This document shows, in pieces, positions 20,901-32,278 of a DNA stretch of 64,000 nucleotides (positions are counted from its first letter, which is position 1; every line of letters starts with the position of its first letter). Source of the DNA: Macrocybe gigantea (lineage: Eukaryota; Basidiomycota; Agaricomycetes; Agaricales; Callistosporiaceae); contig SJRY01000040.1 in NCBI GenBank assembly GCA_011319805.1, positions 496,001-560,000 of the forward strand, given 5' to 3'. A program made the translations under genes and the position numbers. The notes beneath the pieces were generated by a model that was not told where the DNA came from, searched no databases, and was given only the letters and a program-made list of their open reading frames with translations.

Positions 20901-22265
20901 TGTTAAAGCAGAAATCGAAGAAGACGGACATGTTTCCGAGACCCAGAGTACCGGGTTCTACAGTCTTCTCCTTTCGTGTACCGACAGTCTTCCACGTCCC
21001 GTTAACAGTCCGAACATTATCATAAAATGTGTCAGCGTCTCGTGTTATTGATGGTGCCGAAGTGGACGAAAGCGATCTATTCATGCGATTGAAAAATCCA
21101 TCGTTGGAGTTGAAGAGAGGTGTAGGTGTGTTAGTGCGTTGAGACGGAGGTGGCGCTGCCTCGAGAGGCGGTGGTGTGTCATCGTCCATAATCCAGCCAG
21201 TGGCTTGTTTGAATTCGACAACAAGAGCGTCTCCGGACTCGATTCCCTCGTCTTGAAGAGTCATCGTGCTATGTTCTAGAATCTTCGCTTCGGCTTGATG
21301 TATTACCGATGCAGGGATTTCTAAAGCAGACCAAGTCTCATCCAGTTCATTGAGCCTCCAGATTCGATATTCCGCCTGGACTTGTTCGTCCGGTGCTACG
21401 GCGGTCGCAAGACGTTTTGAGAGGTTATCTATGGTCTCGCCTGCGGAGGAGATGACAGTCACGATGCCGTCAGAATCTAATTGTACGAGGGTCGAGTTTG
21501 ATACCATGCGGAGGACTCGTAACCGAGGAGGACGTAGTTCGATGGATGCTTGTTTTGCAGCGCCCCTTGCTATGACCTGTCGAGGTAGGGGGCATCGAGG
21601 TTGGCCATACCTGAACACGGCGAAAACTGTGTTCAAGGATTTTGATAAACGCCTTAAGAAAGAGGGACTCACCACGCCACAAGTAGATTCCAGACTTCCT
21701 CTGGCACAAACTCCAAGTCTACGCCTTCAGCAAGGGACTGTTGCAAGTTGCCGTACGAATCCAACAGAGATGAATTATCAACGGGGCCGAGATCCTGCTC
21801 GCTGACGGGGCCTTCCTTGTCTATTTCCCCCGTGCAAGCCTTTCTCCAACGCCTCCACCATACCCGAGAAACAAGGTACCAGGTTTCGCCGACCTCCATC
21901 CTTCTATTCTTGGTTCTTTCGGCCATCGCAAACTTTTCCGCCGGCAGCACCGCTAGGAAACCATTCTCTGCGGGCTGGGTGAAAGTGATGGTGGCGGGTA
22001 TATCTGCCTCTCCCTGTTGAGCCATGTAAGAATCTATATCGTGATTGGAATCAGTAAGCGTCAAAGTGGATAGTTTGTCGGCTCTGGGACTGCGAACGGC
22101 GGCATCCTGCGAGTTCGTATCTGCGACAGAACGCTTGATGGAAGAAGAGGAAGCATCAGAATCGGAGTGCATTGATTGGCTCCGTTGGCGCTTTCTGCTG
22201 GGCGGGGAGGTGAGATCGGTGGGAGTGACGGACGGCGAGCTTGCTGGTGAAGGAAGAACAGTCAT
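17954..22265 (-). CDS. Ubiquitin carboxyl-terminal hydrolase, UBP12/USP15 type
   Basis: A cysteine protease that removes ubiquitin from proteins. From the ATG at 22265 come a Ser-rich N-tail, a DUSP domain ([15 protein letters not shown], about 21905-21850, on to [14 protein letters not shown]) and a ubiquitin-like segment (about 21600-21200). The catalytic Cys box [15 protein letters not shown] is made by splicing across an intron at about 20933-20880; then [17 protein letters not shown] (about 20575-20525). Two CxxC pairs of a zinc ribbon are seen (CPECEK near 20345, CPRCKKH near 18995). The His box is [15 protein letters not shown] (about 18720-18680), followed by WYHFDDSFV and [12 protein letters not shown] long low-complexity C-tail ends at 17954; it seems to need one base in the T run 18315-18318. 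This order fits fungal Ubp12 and animal USP4/11/15. Confidence 0.9.
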
Positions 22266-22466
22266 GAGTGTAGGAGAAAATGGGCCGAGGGAAGACGAGG
22301 AAGGGCGGGTGTGGTCTCAAAGCTTCAAAAGAGAAAGAAAAAGTTCGTTTTTCGAAGATTAGCAGGAGGACGCAAGCCTTTGTAGCTGTCACGTGATCAT
22401 TCTTCACAAGATCCAGCATTGGTGCCACTGTCTCTTCAGGAACCCAGTTTCCGTTCAACCGCCACC
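22266..22466. promoter_or_regulatory. Shared divergent promoter region
   Basis: 201 bases separate the start codons of the deubiquitinase (-) and dihydroxyacetone kinase (+). No TATA box is evident. A good initiator context, GCCACCATG, marks the kinase start. Confidence 0.4.
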
Positions 22467-24934
22467 ATGTCTCTCTTGAGTATGTCCCTACAATTTTGTG
22501 CTTCACAACAGCCTAGCCAGCGATTCTACAGATAAGCACTTCCTCAACACCCCTGCTTCTCTGGTCGTCGACTCCTTGCATGGCCTATGCGCAGTCAATC
22601 CGCATCTGGCTTTGGATGAACATAACAAAAGCATGCCGCATGTCCGGATCTCGTGCATCCTGCTACCCTGACATTGCCCATTTGTAGTCGTCTATGTGGC
22701 CACCCTGATCGATCGAAAGTAGCATTAGTTTGTGGAGGAGGCTCTGGGCACGAGCCCTCTCACGCTGGCTTTGTAGGTGAGAACAAGAGATATTTGAATT
22801 AGGTTTCATGTCAATCCTACCGCCGCTCTTATAGGCCAAGGCATCCTGACCGGTGAGACGAATGAGATCATTAAAGTAGATTCGATCTTCATAATTGTCA
22901 TTAGGCGCCGTCTGCGGAAACGTGTTTGCATCCCCCAATGCCAGTCAAGTCCGTCGTGCCATCGACCTCGTCAACAATGATAAAGGGTGAGCACACATTC
23001 ACGTATTTCCGCTTGTGCGCCAACATGGTTAAACACTGCCTTGTAGAACTGTGATCATCGTAAAGTGCACCATCCAGCAATACTTTATGTTGTCGACTCT
23101 AAGCCTCTATTGAAGGAATTACACTGGCGATATACTTAACTTTGGCCTTGCCAGGGAGCAATACGCTGCGCTGCATCCTCAGCAGGCCGACCGCGTCAAG
23201 TTTGTTGTTGTTGGCGATGACGTTGCCGTGGGTCGGACTCAAGGAAAGATCGTCGGAAGAAGGCACGACATACTGCACCGTATCGTTTCGTCTTAGTTCA
23301 CACAACCCCTCAGAGGTCTTGCTGGTACCGTCCTGGTATACAAGATTGCAGGAGCCCTCGCAAGTCGAGGGGTAGCCTCGAAGAAGTCTACGACGTCGCC
23401 CAATGGGTGGCGTCTAATGTCGCCACTATTGGTGTCGGTCTAGAGCATTGTCATGTAAGCTTCGTTGTGCATCCACTGCGCTCCATATTGAGCGTCGCCC
23501 ATGTAGGTTCCCGGTACCGCCTCGGCGCCTTCTCACCTTTCAACACTTGAAATCGAGATTGGCATGGGCATTCACAACGAAAGTGGACACCAACGATTGT
23601 CTCCAATTCCTCCCCTCAATCAACTGATTCCGCACCTGCTTGAAATGCTTACATCCACCACCGATCCGGAACGTTCATTTCTACCCTTCCAAGGTGCCAA
23701 AGGCAAGGACGAAGTCGTCCTACTTGTTAACAACCTCGGCGGCATAAGTGAACTCGAGCTGGGTGCGATCGTGGGCGAAACTCGATCAGCCCTGCACAAG
23801 CAAGGAATTGTGTTCACAGAATCTTGTCTGGTAGTTTCATGGCGAGTGGAAATGCACAAAACTTTACGGAATTCCAACTCACTCTTTTTTTTTTATTCAG
23901 ACGAGTTTGAACATGCCCGGCTTTTCGATCACGCTGCTACTCTTACCTCCTCCCAACGCACCTTCCGCTCCAGCGGCATCTCTGCTTTTGTCGCTTCTCG
24001 ACGAAAAGACGAATGCTCCTGGCTGGAAGTGGTCCTCCGGTGTACCTCCTCCTGTCGAACCTGCACCCGCTGCGGCTGTCAAAGCCCAAGAACAGGCTTC
24101 AAATATCGTGAAACTGAAAGCCTCAGATGCCAACCTCTTCACGACCAACATTGAAAGAGCTTGCAGAGCGTTGATCGCTGCTGAACCTGAGATCACGAAA
24201 ATGGATGTCGTCGCTGGAGATGGCGACTGCGGGCTCACACTCAAGGTTGGTCTCAATCCAGTGCTTCGCTTCGTTGCACTCATGTCGATTGATCTTGACC
24301 ATTTGTAGGCTGGTGCCGAAGGTGGGTAGCATGGCCTCAATGAGGAGAGGTTCACATCTCAACGGCGTTCATGATATCATTAGCCGTTCTCAAAGACTTG
24401 TCAGAGGAAAGATTGATGGTGACGACATTGCCGGGTCAGTCATTGCCATTGCCCAAGTTGCAGAGGAGGCCATGGGAGGGACCAGTGGTGCCCTGTATTC
24501 GTACGTTCACACGAGAAAATGAATGCTTGCTGCCTTACTCAACCATCGCGCCTCATTTCTAGCATATTCTTCTCTGCGCTCGCTCAGAGCGTCGAAGCGC
24601 AATTTGCGGGCAGAGACGGCGGCGTCGTGACGCCCAAGTCATGGGCCGAAGCGCTCGACTCGGCGCTGACGAAGCTTTACACCTACACGCGGGCACGCCG
24701 TCCGTCGCGCACGCTGATCGACCCGCTCGCAGCGTTCGTCGAGGCGTACTCATCGTCCAGGACGGATTTTGCCACAGCCGTCAAGGCGGCTGCCGCGGCC
24801 GCGGAGGAAACGAGGGACTTGGAGGCGAAGGCTGGAAGGAGCGCGTATGTGAGGGCGATCGGCTGAAGGAGGAGAGGATTCCGGATCCAGGTGCTTGGGG
24901 CGTCAAGGCCATTTTGGAGAGCTTCGTTGTTTAA
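22467..24934 (+). CDS. DAK: Dihydroxyacetone kinase
   Basis: Phosphorylates dihydroxyacetone (and glyceraldehyde) with ATP, detoxifying it and feeding glycolysis. The ATG at 22467 sits in GCCACCATG and is followed by a short first exon. The DakK part shows SLHGLCAVNPHL, the substrate loop GGGSGHEPSHAGF (about 22730-22772), VCGNVFASPNASQV, GDDVAVGRTQGK, and GMGIHNESGHQ with the His that binds the substrate covalently (about 23558-23590), then LLVNNLGGISELEL. The DakL part shows GDGDCGLTL (about 24219-24245) and AMGGTSGALYS (about 24470-24502). At least eight introns are needed; one, 23842-23900, has GC...AG ends. Apparent single-base losses near 23369-23372, 23830, 24330 and 24850 shift the frame. 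Confidence 0.88.
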
Positions 24935-26674
24935 TATTGCTGTGCGTCACTCTTCGTGCAGGCTTCCCTTCATCGCCCCGAACTCCCTGTCGACTTGTTT
25001 TTGTGTTTCTAAAGCTGAGTGTTGCTACTTGAGAGAATGAAAACCAATCGCAGCCCTTTGTCGTAATCGCCGTTCCCGAGGTCTCTAATTGAATGATGAA
25101 CACGAATCCGCAGCGTTCTCCTAGTCCGATATGGTTGCGTATCGCATGCTGCCCGCTTTTTGCTTTGTCGCAGTCAGAGCGTTCTATCTCCAGCAAGTCG
25201 GGTCGAAAGCCGGATCCATCGAGAAATCAGACACCTGGGCTGGTTTCTGCAATGAATAGAGCCATTCTTAGAACGCGCTCTAACGATCATATGATTCCCT
25301 GGAGGTGTCGATGTGGATGCCAGCAGTCAGTCTCGGGCAATAGAGATGGACACATGTGTTGAAATGGGGAAAGAAGAAGCGGTAGACATACAATGCTCAA
25401 TAGTAGCTCCCGGCATTCTCGCACCCTACAGCGTTATTTCAGTAAAGCGCTCACGTCTGGTGTGCGCGATTCACCCCGCCAATGCATGTAACGAAAGAAG
25501 ATGAGAAGAAACGATAACACGAGAAAGCTTATTGACGAAAACCCTAGAATCATGTGAGGCATGCAAGAGAAGGTATAAGCTCATCCATATATGTGAACGG
25601 GCCAAAATATCTCGACAGCGTCGTCCCAAAGGAGATCCCAGCGCGAGATGAACGTGACATGGTTAGGTTTGGAGAGACGAGTATATACCTGCACCAGAGG
25701 CTGCGGTGCGTTCCTTGGATGACAGCGCTCCCACGTAGTTGTTCTTCCATCGCCACGAGTCGCACTAATTGGAGCCTCTCGCTGGTCAACTGAAGTCTAA
25801 GAAAATTCAGGGGAGCCGTTGAAGGCGCTCGCGTCAGAATGGCCGAAGGCACGTTGGCGTCAGTGCATTCCAAGGCAACTGCATGTCCAAATACGGAATC
25901 ATCAATGGTCAGTCCATCCGAGCCCCCCAAAACATTCCTGTCGCCACATGCATGCCGCCCAAGCGAAAGATGCATCGCCCATGGCTCCCAGCACGGCAAG
26001 GAACTTCACTGAAATCTTGTCATCTTCCCCTCCCACCCCTCCCATCCACGCCGATGTGGGTTCAATGATGGGACGCGTTGAGGCCCGATGGTGATTGCAT
26101 CACTCGGAGACTGGGCCGCATACCGACAAACGCATAGTTTCAGGCCCCCAAGCGCGAAACAATGGGAACAAACCGCATGACCAGTGATCTCCGTACAGGG
26201 TGGGGAAGGATTCTCGCAGACTTTTCGCCTTCTTTGCCAACTGTCAAAGGGGCGCAAGCTCGTCTTGTCATGTGACCTTGCAGCCCGAAAAATGAACTCC
26301 ATCAAACCCTGTCAACTATAACAGCCGAACCACGAATCAGAAGAACGAACCGATATGAATCCACAGAGTCTCTGAGAAACGCTGAACAGGTTATTTGACC
26401 GTTCGCTGATTTCCGAACTTTGCGGAGATCCCTGCAATGCGGCCATGTGGAAAGCCTGTCAAATTAGACACAGACAGTCGGCGTGAAAGGTCATCGCATT
26501 TCTTTCCGTTGTATTTTACGCTTCGTGAATTAGTTACATAGGTATCAGAAAAGGTATAAGTGTCTCTCATGAACAACACGTAACAAAAATTTTAGCCGAA
26601 ATTATGGGATAACGAAAATAACGGAAGTCTCCTATGGTATGAAAGAAGACGCACATCGAAAGCGATGGTCGCGA
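24935..26674. other. 1.7-kb intergenic region without a recognised gene
   Basis: This lies between the convergent kinase (+) and hexose transporter (-). Open frames exist (for example 25550-25999 on the minus strand, 149 codons), but their translations have uneven composition and no motif I know. A non-coding RNA or 3' ends may lie here; nothing firm can be said. Confidence 0.4.
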
Positions 26675-28961
26675 TCATGCCTTTTCTTCATGGCTGTCGA
26701 GGTGCTTGTCACCTGGGTGCGCAGACGCGCCAGCAATGGCCCGTCTTCGCCACTCCAAGGAGCGGGCGGGAATCGTTTCTTGGTACATCTCGTCGATCTG
26801 CTCCAATGACAATCCTTTGTCTGAACAAATGCAGCGTTAAGCGAAATCGTTCAAAGCGAACAAGAACCGAGTCAAACATACCTCAGGGACGCAGAAATAT
26901 GTGAAGATGATGCAGCAGAAGCATGTGCTGCCCCAGATGAAGAACACCTTGGCTTGGAGACCAGCAGACCCAGGAACGTCATTGACGAGATAGGGCGCTG
27001 TAAGAGGGACATCAGATGCAGGACAATTATCAAGTATCCGAGAAAAACATACTGGCATAACCTATGCCGAAATTCCATAGCCTTTCAAAAAAAAAAAAAC
27101 ATGAGGTATAAGCTCCGCCCGCAGGTGTCAAGTATGGGAACAACCCCAGTTGCTGGCAACGGAAAGCGACATAGCCTTCGCACGGATCTGTAGAGGGAAG
27201 ATTTCTCCAGTGATGACCCAAGCGATAGGACCCCATGTGGAGGCGAAGAATGCCTAAAAAGATCATCAACAATCTGTCAATAACATCATATAAAAGAATA
27301 TGGGTCTACGCACGATATATATGCAAACGAAGGCGATGAGGACTTTCTGACCGGCGATGTTGTGCACCGATATGGTAACACCGATGATGGCGACGATGAA
27401 CTCGCAAATGCACATGCCAACGGCACCGACAAGAAGCAAGCGGCGGCGACCGAAACGTTCAACGCCCCACATTCCAGGAACGGTCATGAATACGTTTACA
27501 ACGTTGGTAGCAATCGAAATGAGGAATGGATCCTTGATCCCAGAATTTTGGAAGAACGTTGTGCCGTAGTAGAAAATGAAGTTGACTGTTCAGAATGCTT
27601 GTGAGCACGAAGTCTTTTGGAACGCATTCGGATGACTTACTTCCGGTCAACTATTGGGAGACAGAAAACGCATGATGAGTGGTGGAGGACATTGACAGTA
27701 CTCGTGACGCATACCTGTTGCCAACTGGATCCAGGGTGGCAGAATCAGTATAAATCCTAACCGACATCAGGAACACGGCAACATACGCTTGGATGAAGAT
27801 ACCAGTCAATGTACGAAGAGCGATCTTGTTCTTGGTGAACTTGAAGCAATCGAGGTAAGAGCTTTCACCCAAGACGCGTTCGGCCTCGAGGTTGGCGCGA
27901 ATTTCGTCCAGTTCGGCTTCAACTTCGGGATCAGTGGCGCTAGATCCGGTAATTCTGCTCATGGAATGCGCCGCATCGCTATCTCGGCCACGCTTGATGA
28001 GCCAACGTGGGGACTGGGACACGACATCAATGTGACTTGCATAGATTTGGACACACAATTAGACTCACCTCCGGAAGGAGGAACATGCCGAAGGAAAGGA
28101 TGGCAGCCCATACAAACTGGATACCAATTGGGATGCGATAAGAGGAGTGATTATCGCGGAATTGAGTGTAGTTGTTGACGATGGAAGCCAAGAGAAGACC
28201 GATCGTGATAGCCCATTGATATGTGGACACTACAGCACCCCTAATCCATCTCGGCGAGCATTCGACTGGTACATGGGAACCAAGCAGGAGACGAGACCGA
28301 CACCAAGGCCAGCGAAGACGCGTCCAACGACCTGATCACGCCGCCGATGAGACAAGATCAATATTATGTGCGCATATAATATACGTACGAACAACGGGAC
28401 GGCAGTCGAAGCCGTTTGCATCGCAACACCCGCGGCGAAGATGAGACAAGCAAAAATAATACCCCATTTTCTTCCGATGTAATCTGCGAGTCATAGACAT
28501 GTTTGGAATTGCGAAAAAGTGTCTGAACGGCGAATACTGACCACCAATAGGAGCTCCCCAGAGAGCGCCGAAGAATGTTCCAGCCGACAGGATGGAAACG
28601 ACAAGAGACTCCGTGGACGAGGAGATGGCGTAGCCCGTTTTGCGGCCTCGCTGACATGGCCGAACGTTCTAAGCCAATCCTTCATTTCTTTGACACCGCT
28701 GATAACACCAGTGTCATAACCGAAAAGGATACCGCCAAAGGCGCTGAAAGCTTAAAAAAAAAAAGTGAGCCGACAAGGAAAGAAAAATTCGAGCCCTAAA
28801 AGACAGAGAACTCACCGACCATGAGGACGCCTGCGATTTTATTCTGAGCGGGTCGAGGACAAAATTCAGCAAAGACGACGAAGCTCGGAGGACGGAGGCA
28901 AACCTGCCTTTGGGGAATTGGCACCGATGCCACCTCCGACAGCCGCGGGACCTCCAGGCAT
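26675..28961 (-). CDS. Hexose (monosaccharide) transporter of the sugar porter family
   Basis: A 12-span plasma-membrane carrier for sugars. The ATG at 28961 begins a Gly-rich N-tail, followed by FGGILFGYDTGVISG (span 1, about 28740-28690), GTFFGALWGAP, DYIGRKWGIIF (the loop 2-3 motif), VVGRVFAGLGVGLVS, PMYQSE, then FLLPESPRWLIKRGR (about 28070-27990), WQQLTGINFIFYYG, WGVERFGRRRLLLVG (about 27475-27430), WVITGEIFPLQIRAKA (about 27210-27170) and near the end TKGLSLEQIDEMY (about 26830-26780). The WQQLTG stretch is built from two 10-base exons (27717-27726 and 27641-27650). About ten introns. The poly-T run before the second coding exon (about 28756) serves as a pyrimidine tract. Confidence 0.9.
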
Positions 28962-31009
28962 GTTTACGACTGATAGCTACGAGTAGTTGGGAAAGAGCTA
29001 ATGCTGGGCTGTCGCACTTTGGTGGACGGCAAGCGAAGTCCATTTTATATAGGTTTGAACTTGAACCATGTGGAAAATAACTAACATCACGGATCTTAGA
29101 TCCATTATGTTGTCTCATATTTGCGCATCTTTCCATATCCAGTCCAGCACACGAGCCATGCCCAACCCCATTCCACTCTATCCTCGCATGTCCAGTCCCC
29201 CGCTCTGGGCCCACGCCCGTCTGGCCCTCAGAGATCCAGGAGAGCATGAACGGTCGCAGTTACAGCCGGGTGCGAGGCTGCTCGCATAGCCAGTGCCGAC
29301 GAGGAACCAGACTGCAGGGCTCATCAATGTTGCACCCGGAACTCGACTGACACTGACACGCTATCATCATTCCAGAGCCTTTGTTGAAGGGAAAATGACT
29401 CTACGCCTGTCCATGCTGACACTAGCCCTCCAAGCAAATTTTCCAATCAAACGTATAGCCTTCTTGTACATCCGCCGAGTGGTATCGTTGGGGATGGGCT
29501 GCCCCGCCCCACACCCACTCGTTACACGCATGTCTAAGACGCATATATTTTCATCACCGTTTCCACTTGTCGTTTGTATCTCGCTGCCAGGCACTCGACG
29601 AGCGCCACGACCGCTGGAACGCTCAATTGACAAAATTTCACTCCCTGAACTGCTCAAAATTTGACACAAACTAGAACTGAGATGCGACCGATGCGTGTCA
29701 GACTGTCAGGGTGTATGGAAGGTCATGTCCATAACCATCCTTACACGGTCAAAAAACCCAATGGACAGGACAAAGCGAGCAATAGTTACGTTGCGATTCA
29801 TACCAGACGAAGTCAAAGGGCACACATGGATACATAACACGATGTGGAGAAACGCACGTGCTTCCATCGGAGAGACTGATATCCCCGAGAAAATCGTATG
29901 TTACGTTTTTCGATCTGGTTCTGAAGGAAACCGAAAAGTGCTGGTCGTTGCTGGGAGAAAGCGGCATCGAGTGGCTTTGCCTCGGCGGGTTGAGCGACGA
30001 GTTCTTATGCCCCAAGTTCCCCAATCTCCGCCATCTCTTGATGCATCGATGTTTGCGTTTAGCGATGTGATAAACGAAGAACAAGTATAAATTGAGACGC
30101 CGTGCCTGGACGGCTAACGGCAAAATGATTAGATCTACTTAGTCGGGACCAGCTGATCAAACGGTTCTTGTTTGCTTATCCGGAAAATCAGTGACAACTT
30201 GAGGTGGCCGACGAATGAGCAGGAGAGTTTACCAGTTTTCTTTACACGAGCTAGTAGCAGCGGAACATTGTCAAGGTTTAAGATGCAAACCGACACGCAT
30301 TGAATGGAGCGTATGTATGCGTTTGAGAGAAGCCAACCTTGTCAAAGACATATCATCAGATGACACACGCGTTAATTGACTGCAAAATGCACCGCAACCA
30401 AGGTTTTATTCAGTTAGGGACCGAATCAAGAAAAAAGAAGGAGTCAAAGTCCAAGACGCTTGCAGTAGATCTTCTCTCGCTAAATTGCTTTCAAACGAGG
30501 ACAAGATCCTATGAACCAACCTAGTCACGAGGGGCTACATAAGTGGAGAGGGCCAGAACGGTCCGTCACATACGCAAGTAAAACGCCACGGTGGGAAGAA
30601 GTGCTTGAATGTAGCAGAATGTGATTCGTCCTTCCATGTTGGAAGGCCTCGGTGCAATCGAACGGAGCTGGGCCTTCTGGTATTGGATGCATCATTATTG
30701 CATCTTCATTAGATACGATACGACGGCAGTACGACGTGCGGTCTGGGCTTTTCACCCAACAGAGCCTTAGAACCTCTATGCAAAAATGAAAAGAAACGGA
30801 TCCTAGGTCGAGGCGGTCGGTCGAAAATACATCTCGGACAAGGGTTGAGATGCTGTGCTTGGAAGGACAGTGGGCACTTTCATGCAAATCAGCCGGAATT
30901 TTTGTTCTCAAAGGGTCAAGTAGGATGGTGGACGATCAAAGTCCCTCCAGAAAATACACGAGTAAACAATAATCTCCGTTTTTACCAAAAGGTCGATCGC
31001 CATTCGCTC
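28962..31009. other. 2-kb intergenic region without a recognised gene
   Basis: This separates the divergent hexose transporter (-) and heme lyase (+), so it holds both promoters. Frames at 29293-29664 (+), 29695-30090 (+) and 30525-30911 (-) are open, but their translations show no known motif, splice-linked continuation or regular composition. I do not call a gene. Confidence 0.4.
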
Positions 31010-31918
31010 ATGGGTCAATCCGCTTCCACCCTCAACGCAGAGTCATCAAGACACTCTGGCTCGCCAGCTGCATGCCCTGTCCATCACGACAAGATTGCAG
31101 CGCAACCGGCGGCGTCGTCGGCTACGCAGCCCGCATCTTGCCAGTCCCCCATGATCTACCGCCCAACCCTGCAAAATGTCCGATAGACCACGAAAACCTC
31201 AGCCCGCTGAACCAGATGCCCCATCTCGCGCAGGCTCCGGCGCCCGACCAGAAGATTGCGCTCCCCCTGACAAGGGCCGAATCGTCAATACCCAGAGACG
31301 GAACCGCGAGGTGGGAGTATCCTTCCCCGCAACAGTTTTACAACGCCCTGGTGAGGAAAGGTTGGGAGACGCCAGAGGAGCATGTGGAAACGATGGTGGA
31401 GATTCACAACTTTTTGAACGAGCGCGCGTGGGACGAGGTGATGAAGTGGGAAAAGAGGGCATATAAGTGAGTATTAGTTATTGCGCAACGGGGCGACGAT
31501 AATTTTTATACTCTCTAGTCATGATGATGTTCAACTGGCACGTTTCAAAGGCAGACCCGGTGAGATGTCGCCCAAGGCTCGGTTTTGGCTGTTTGCAGGA
31601 TGGCTATTCCCTCCCATTTCAAGTGCGTCGAACAAGGGTCCAATTTTTCGTAACGTCTGACGCGTGTAATTTTTACAAAGTACGGAGCCCCCATTTGACC
31701 GCCATGACTGGATAGTCCGACGTCCGCAAACAGGGGAGGAAGTTCGATACGTGATCGACTATTACTCTGCTCCTCCTGAACCAGACGGTTCGCCCGTGTT
31801 CTCGCTAGATGTTCGCCCTGCTTTGGACAATTTTTCGAATATCAAGGAGCGAATAGCGGTTGCGACGGAGGAAGCCTGGTCTGGCTTACGTGAAAGCAGA
31901 AAGAGGAATGAATCGTGA
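31010..31918 (+). CDS. Cytochrome c heme lyase (holocytochrome c synthase)
   Basis: It joins heme to apocytochrome c (or c1) in the mitochondrial intermembrane space. The start is ATG 31010. The N-part has three Cys-Pro heme motifs, CPVHHD, CPVPHD and CPIDHE (about 31073-31190), then [16 protein letters not shown] (about 31208-31255), [17 protein letters not shown] (about 31315-31365) and [16 protein letters not shown]. After an intron with GTGAGT at about 31467 follow [17 protein letters not shown] (about 31545-31595), a further intron, then [13 protein letters not shown] (about 31689-31727) and [14 protein letters not shown], with a stop at 31916-31918. The second Cys-Pro motif needs one C restored near 31141. 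Cyc3 or Cyt2 cannot be told apart by eye. Confidence 0.88.
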
Positions 31919-32278
31919 CCGTTCCTCTCTGTCTTCTGCTTTCTTTGATTCTCATTACGCGCTCCGCCCTGCTCAGTCGATATATCCATGTTTACGCTAT
32001 CCATAATGAATATAGAGGATATGTTTTCGGTATCACCAGACAGTTTTGTCCTTGACCCACCGAGGTGTTTCGTGGTAAGTTAGCCAAAGGGAAATGGAAT
32101 GGAAATGTTGCCGAGCTTAGTCATTATTGTGCCACGTGATGCAAAGAAATTTGGGATCGAGTTGCAAGGACAGCGGAGCTGAGCACGAACGTTCTCCATC
32201 CTTTCTTTATCCGTACACAAGACAGGCATGCTACCCCGACATCTGAGGAGTTAATCGTTCGCTCGGCCGCACGCCATC
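31919..32278. other. Intergenic stretch upstream of TIM44
   Basis: No gene visible. It carries the 3' end of the heme lyase gene and the promoter of TIM44. Confidence 0.4.

Noticed and set aside
25550..25999. A 149-codon open frame on the minus strand
   Set aside because: Uneven composition, no motif, no splice partners, overlapping plus-strand frames of similar quality. Treated as chance.
29293..30911. Several frames of 95-131 codons between the transporter and the heme lyase
   Set aside because: No conserved motif and no consistent exon joins. Left as intergenic.
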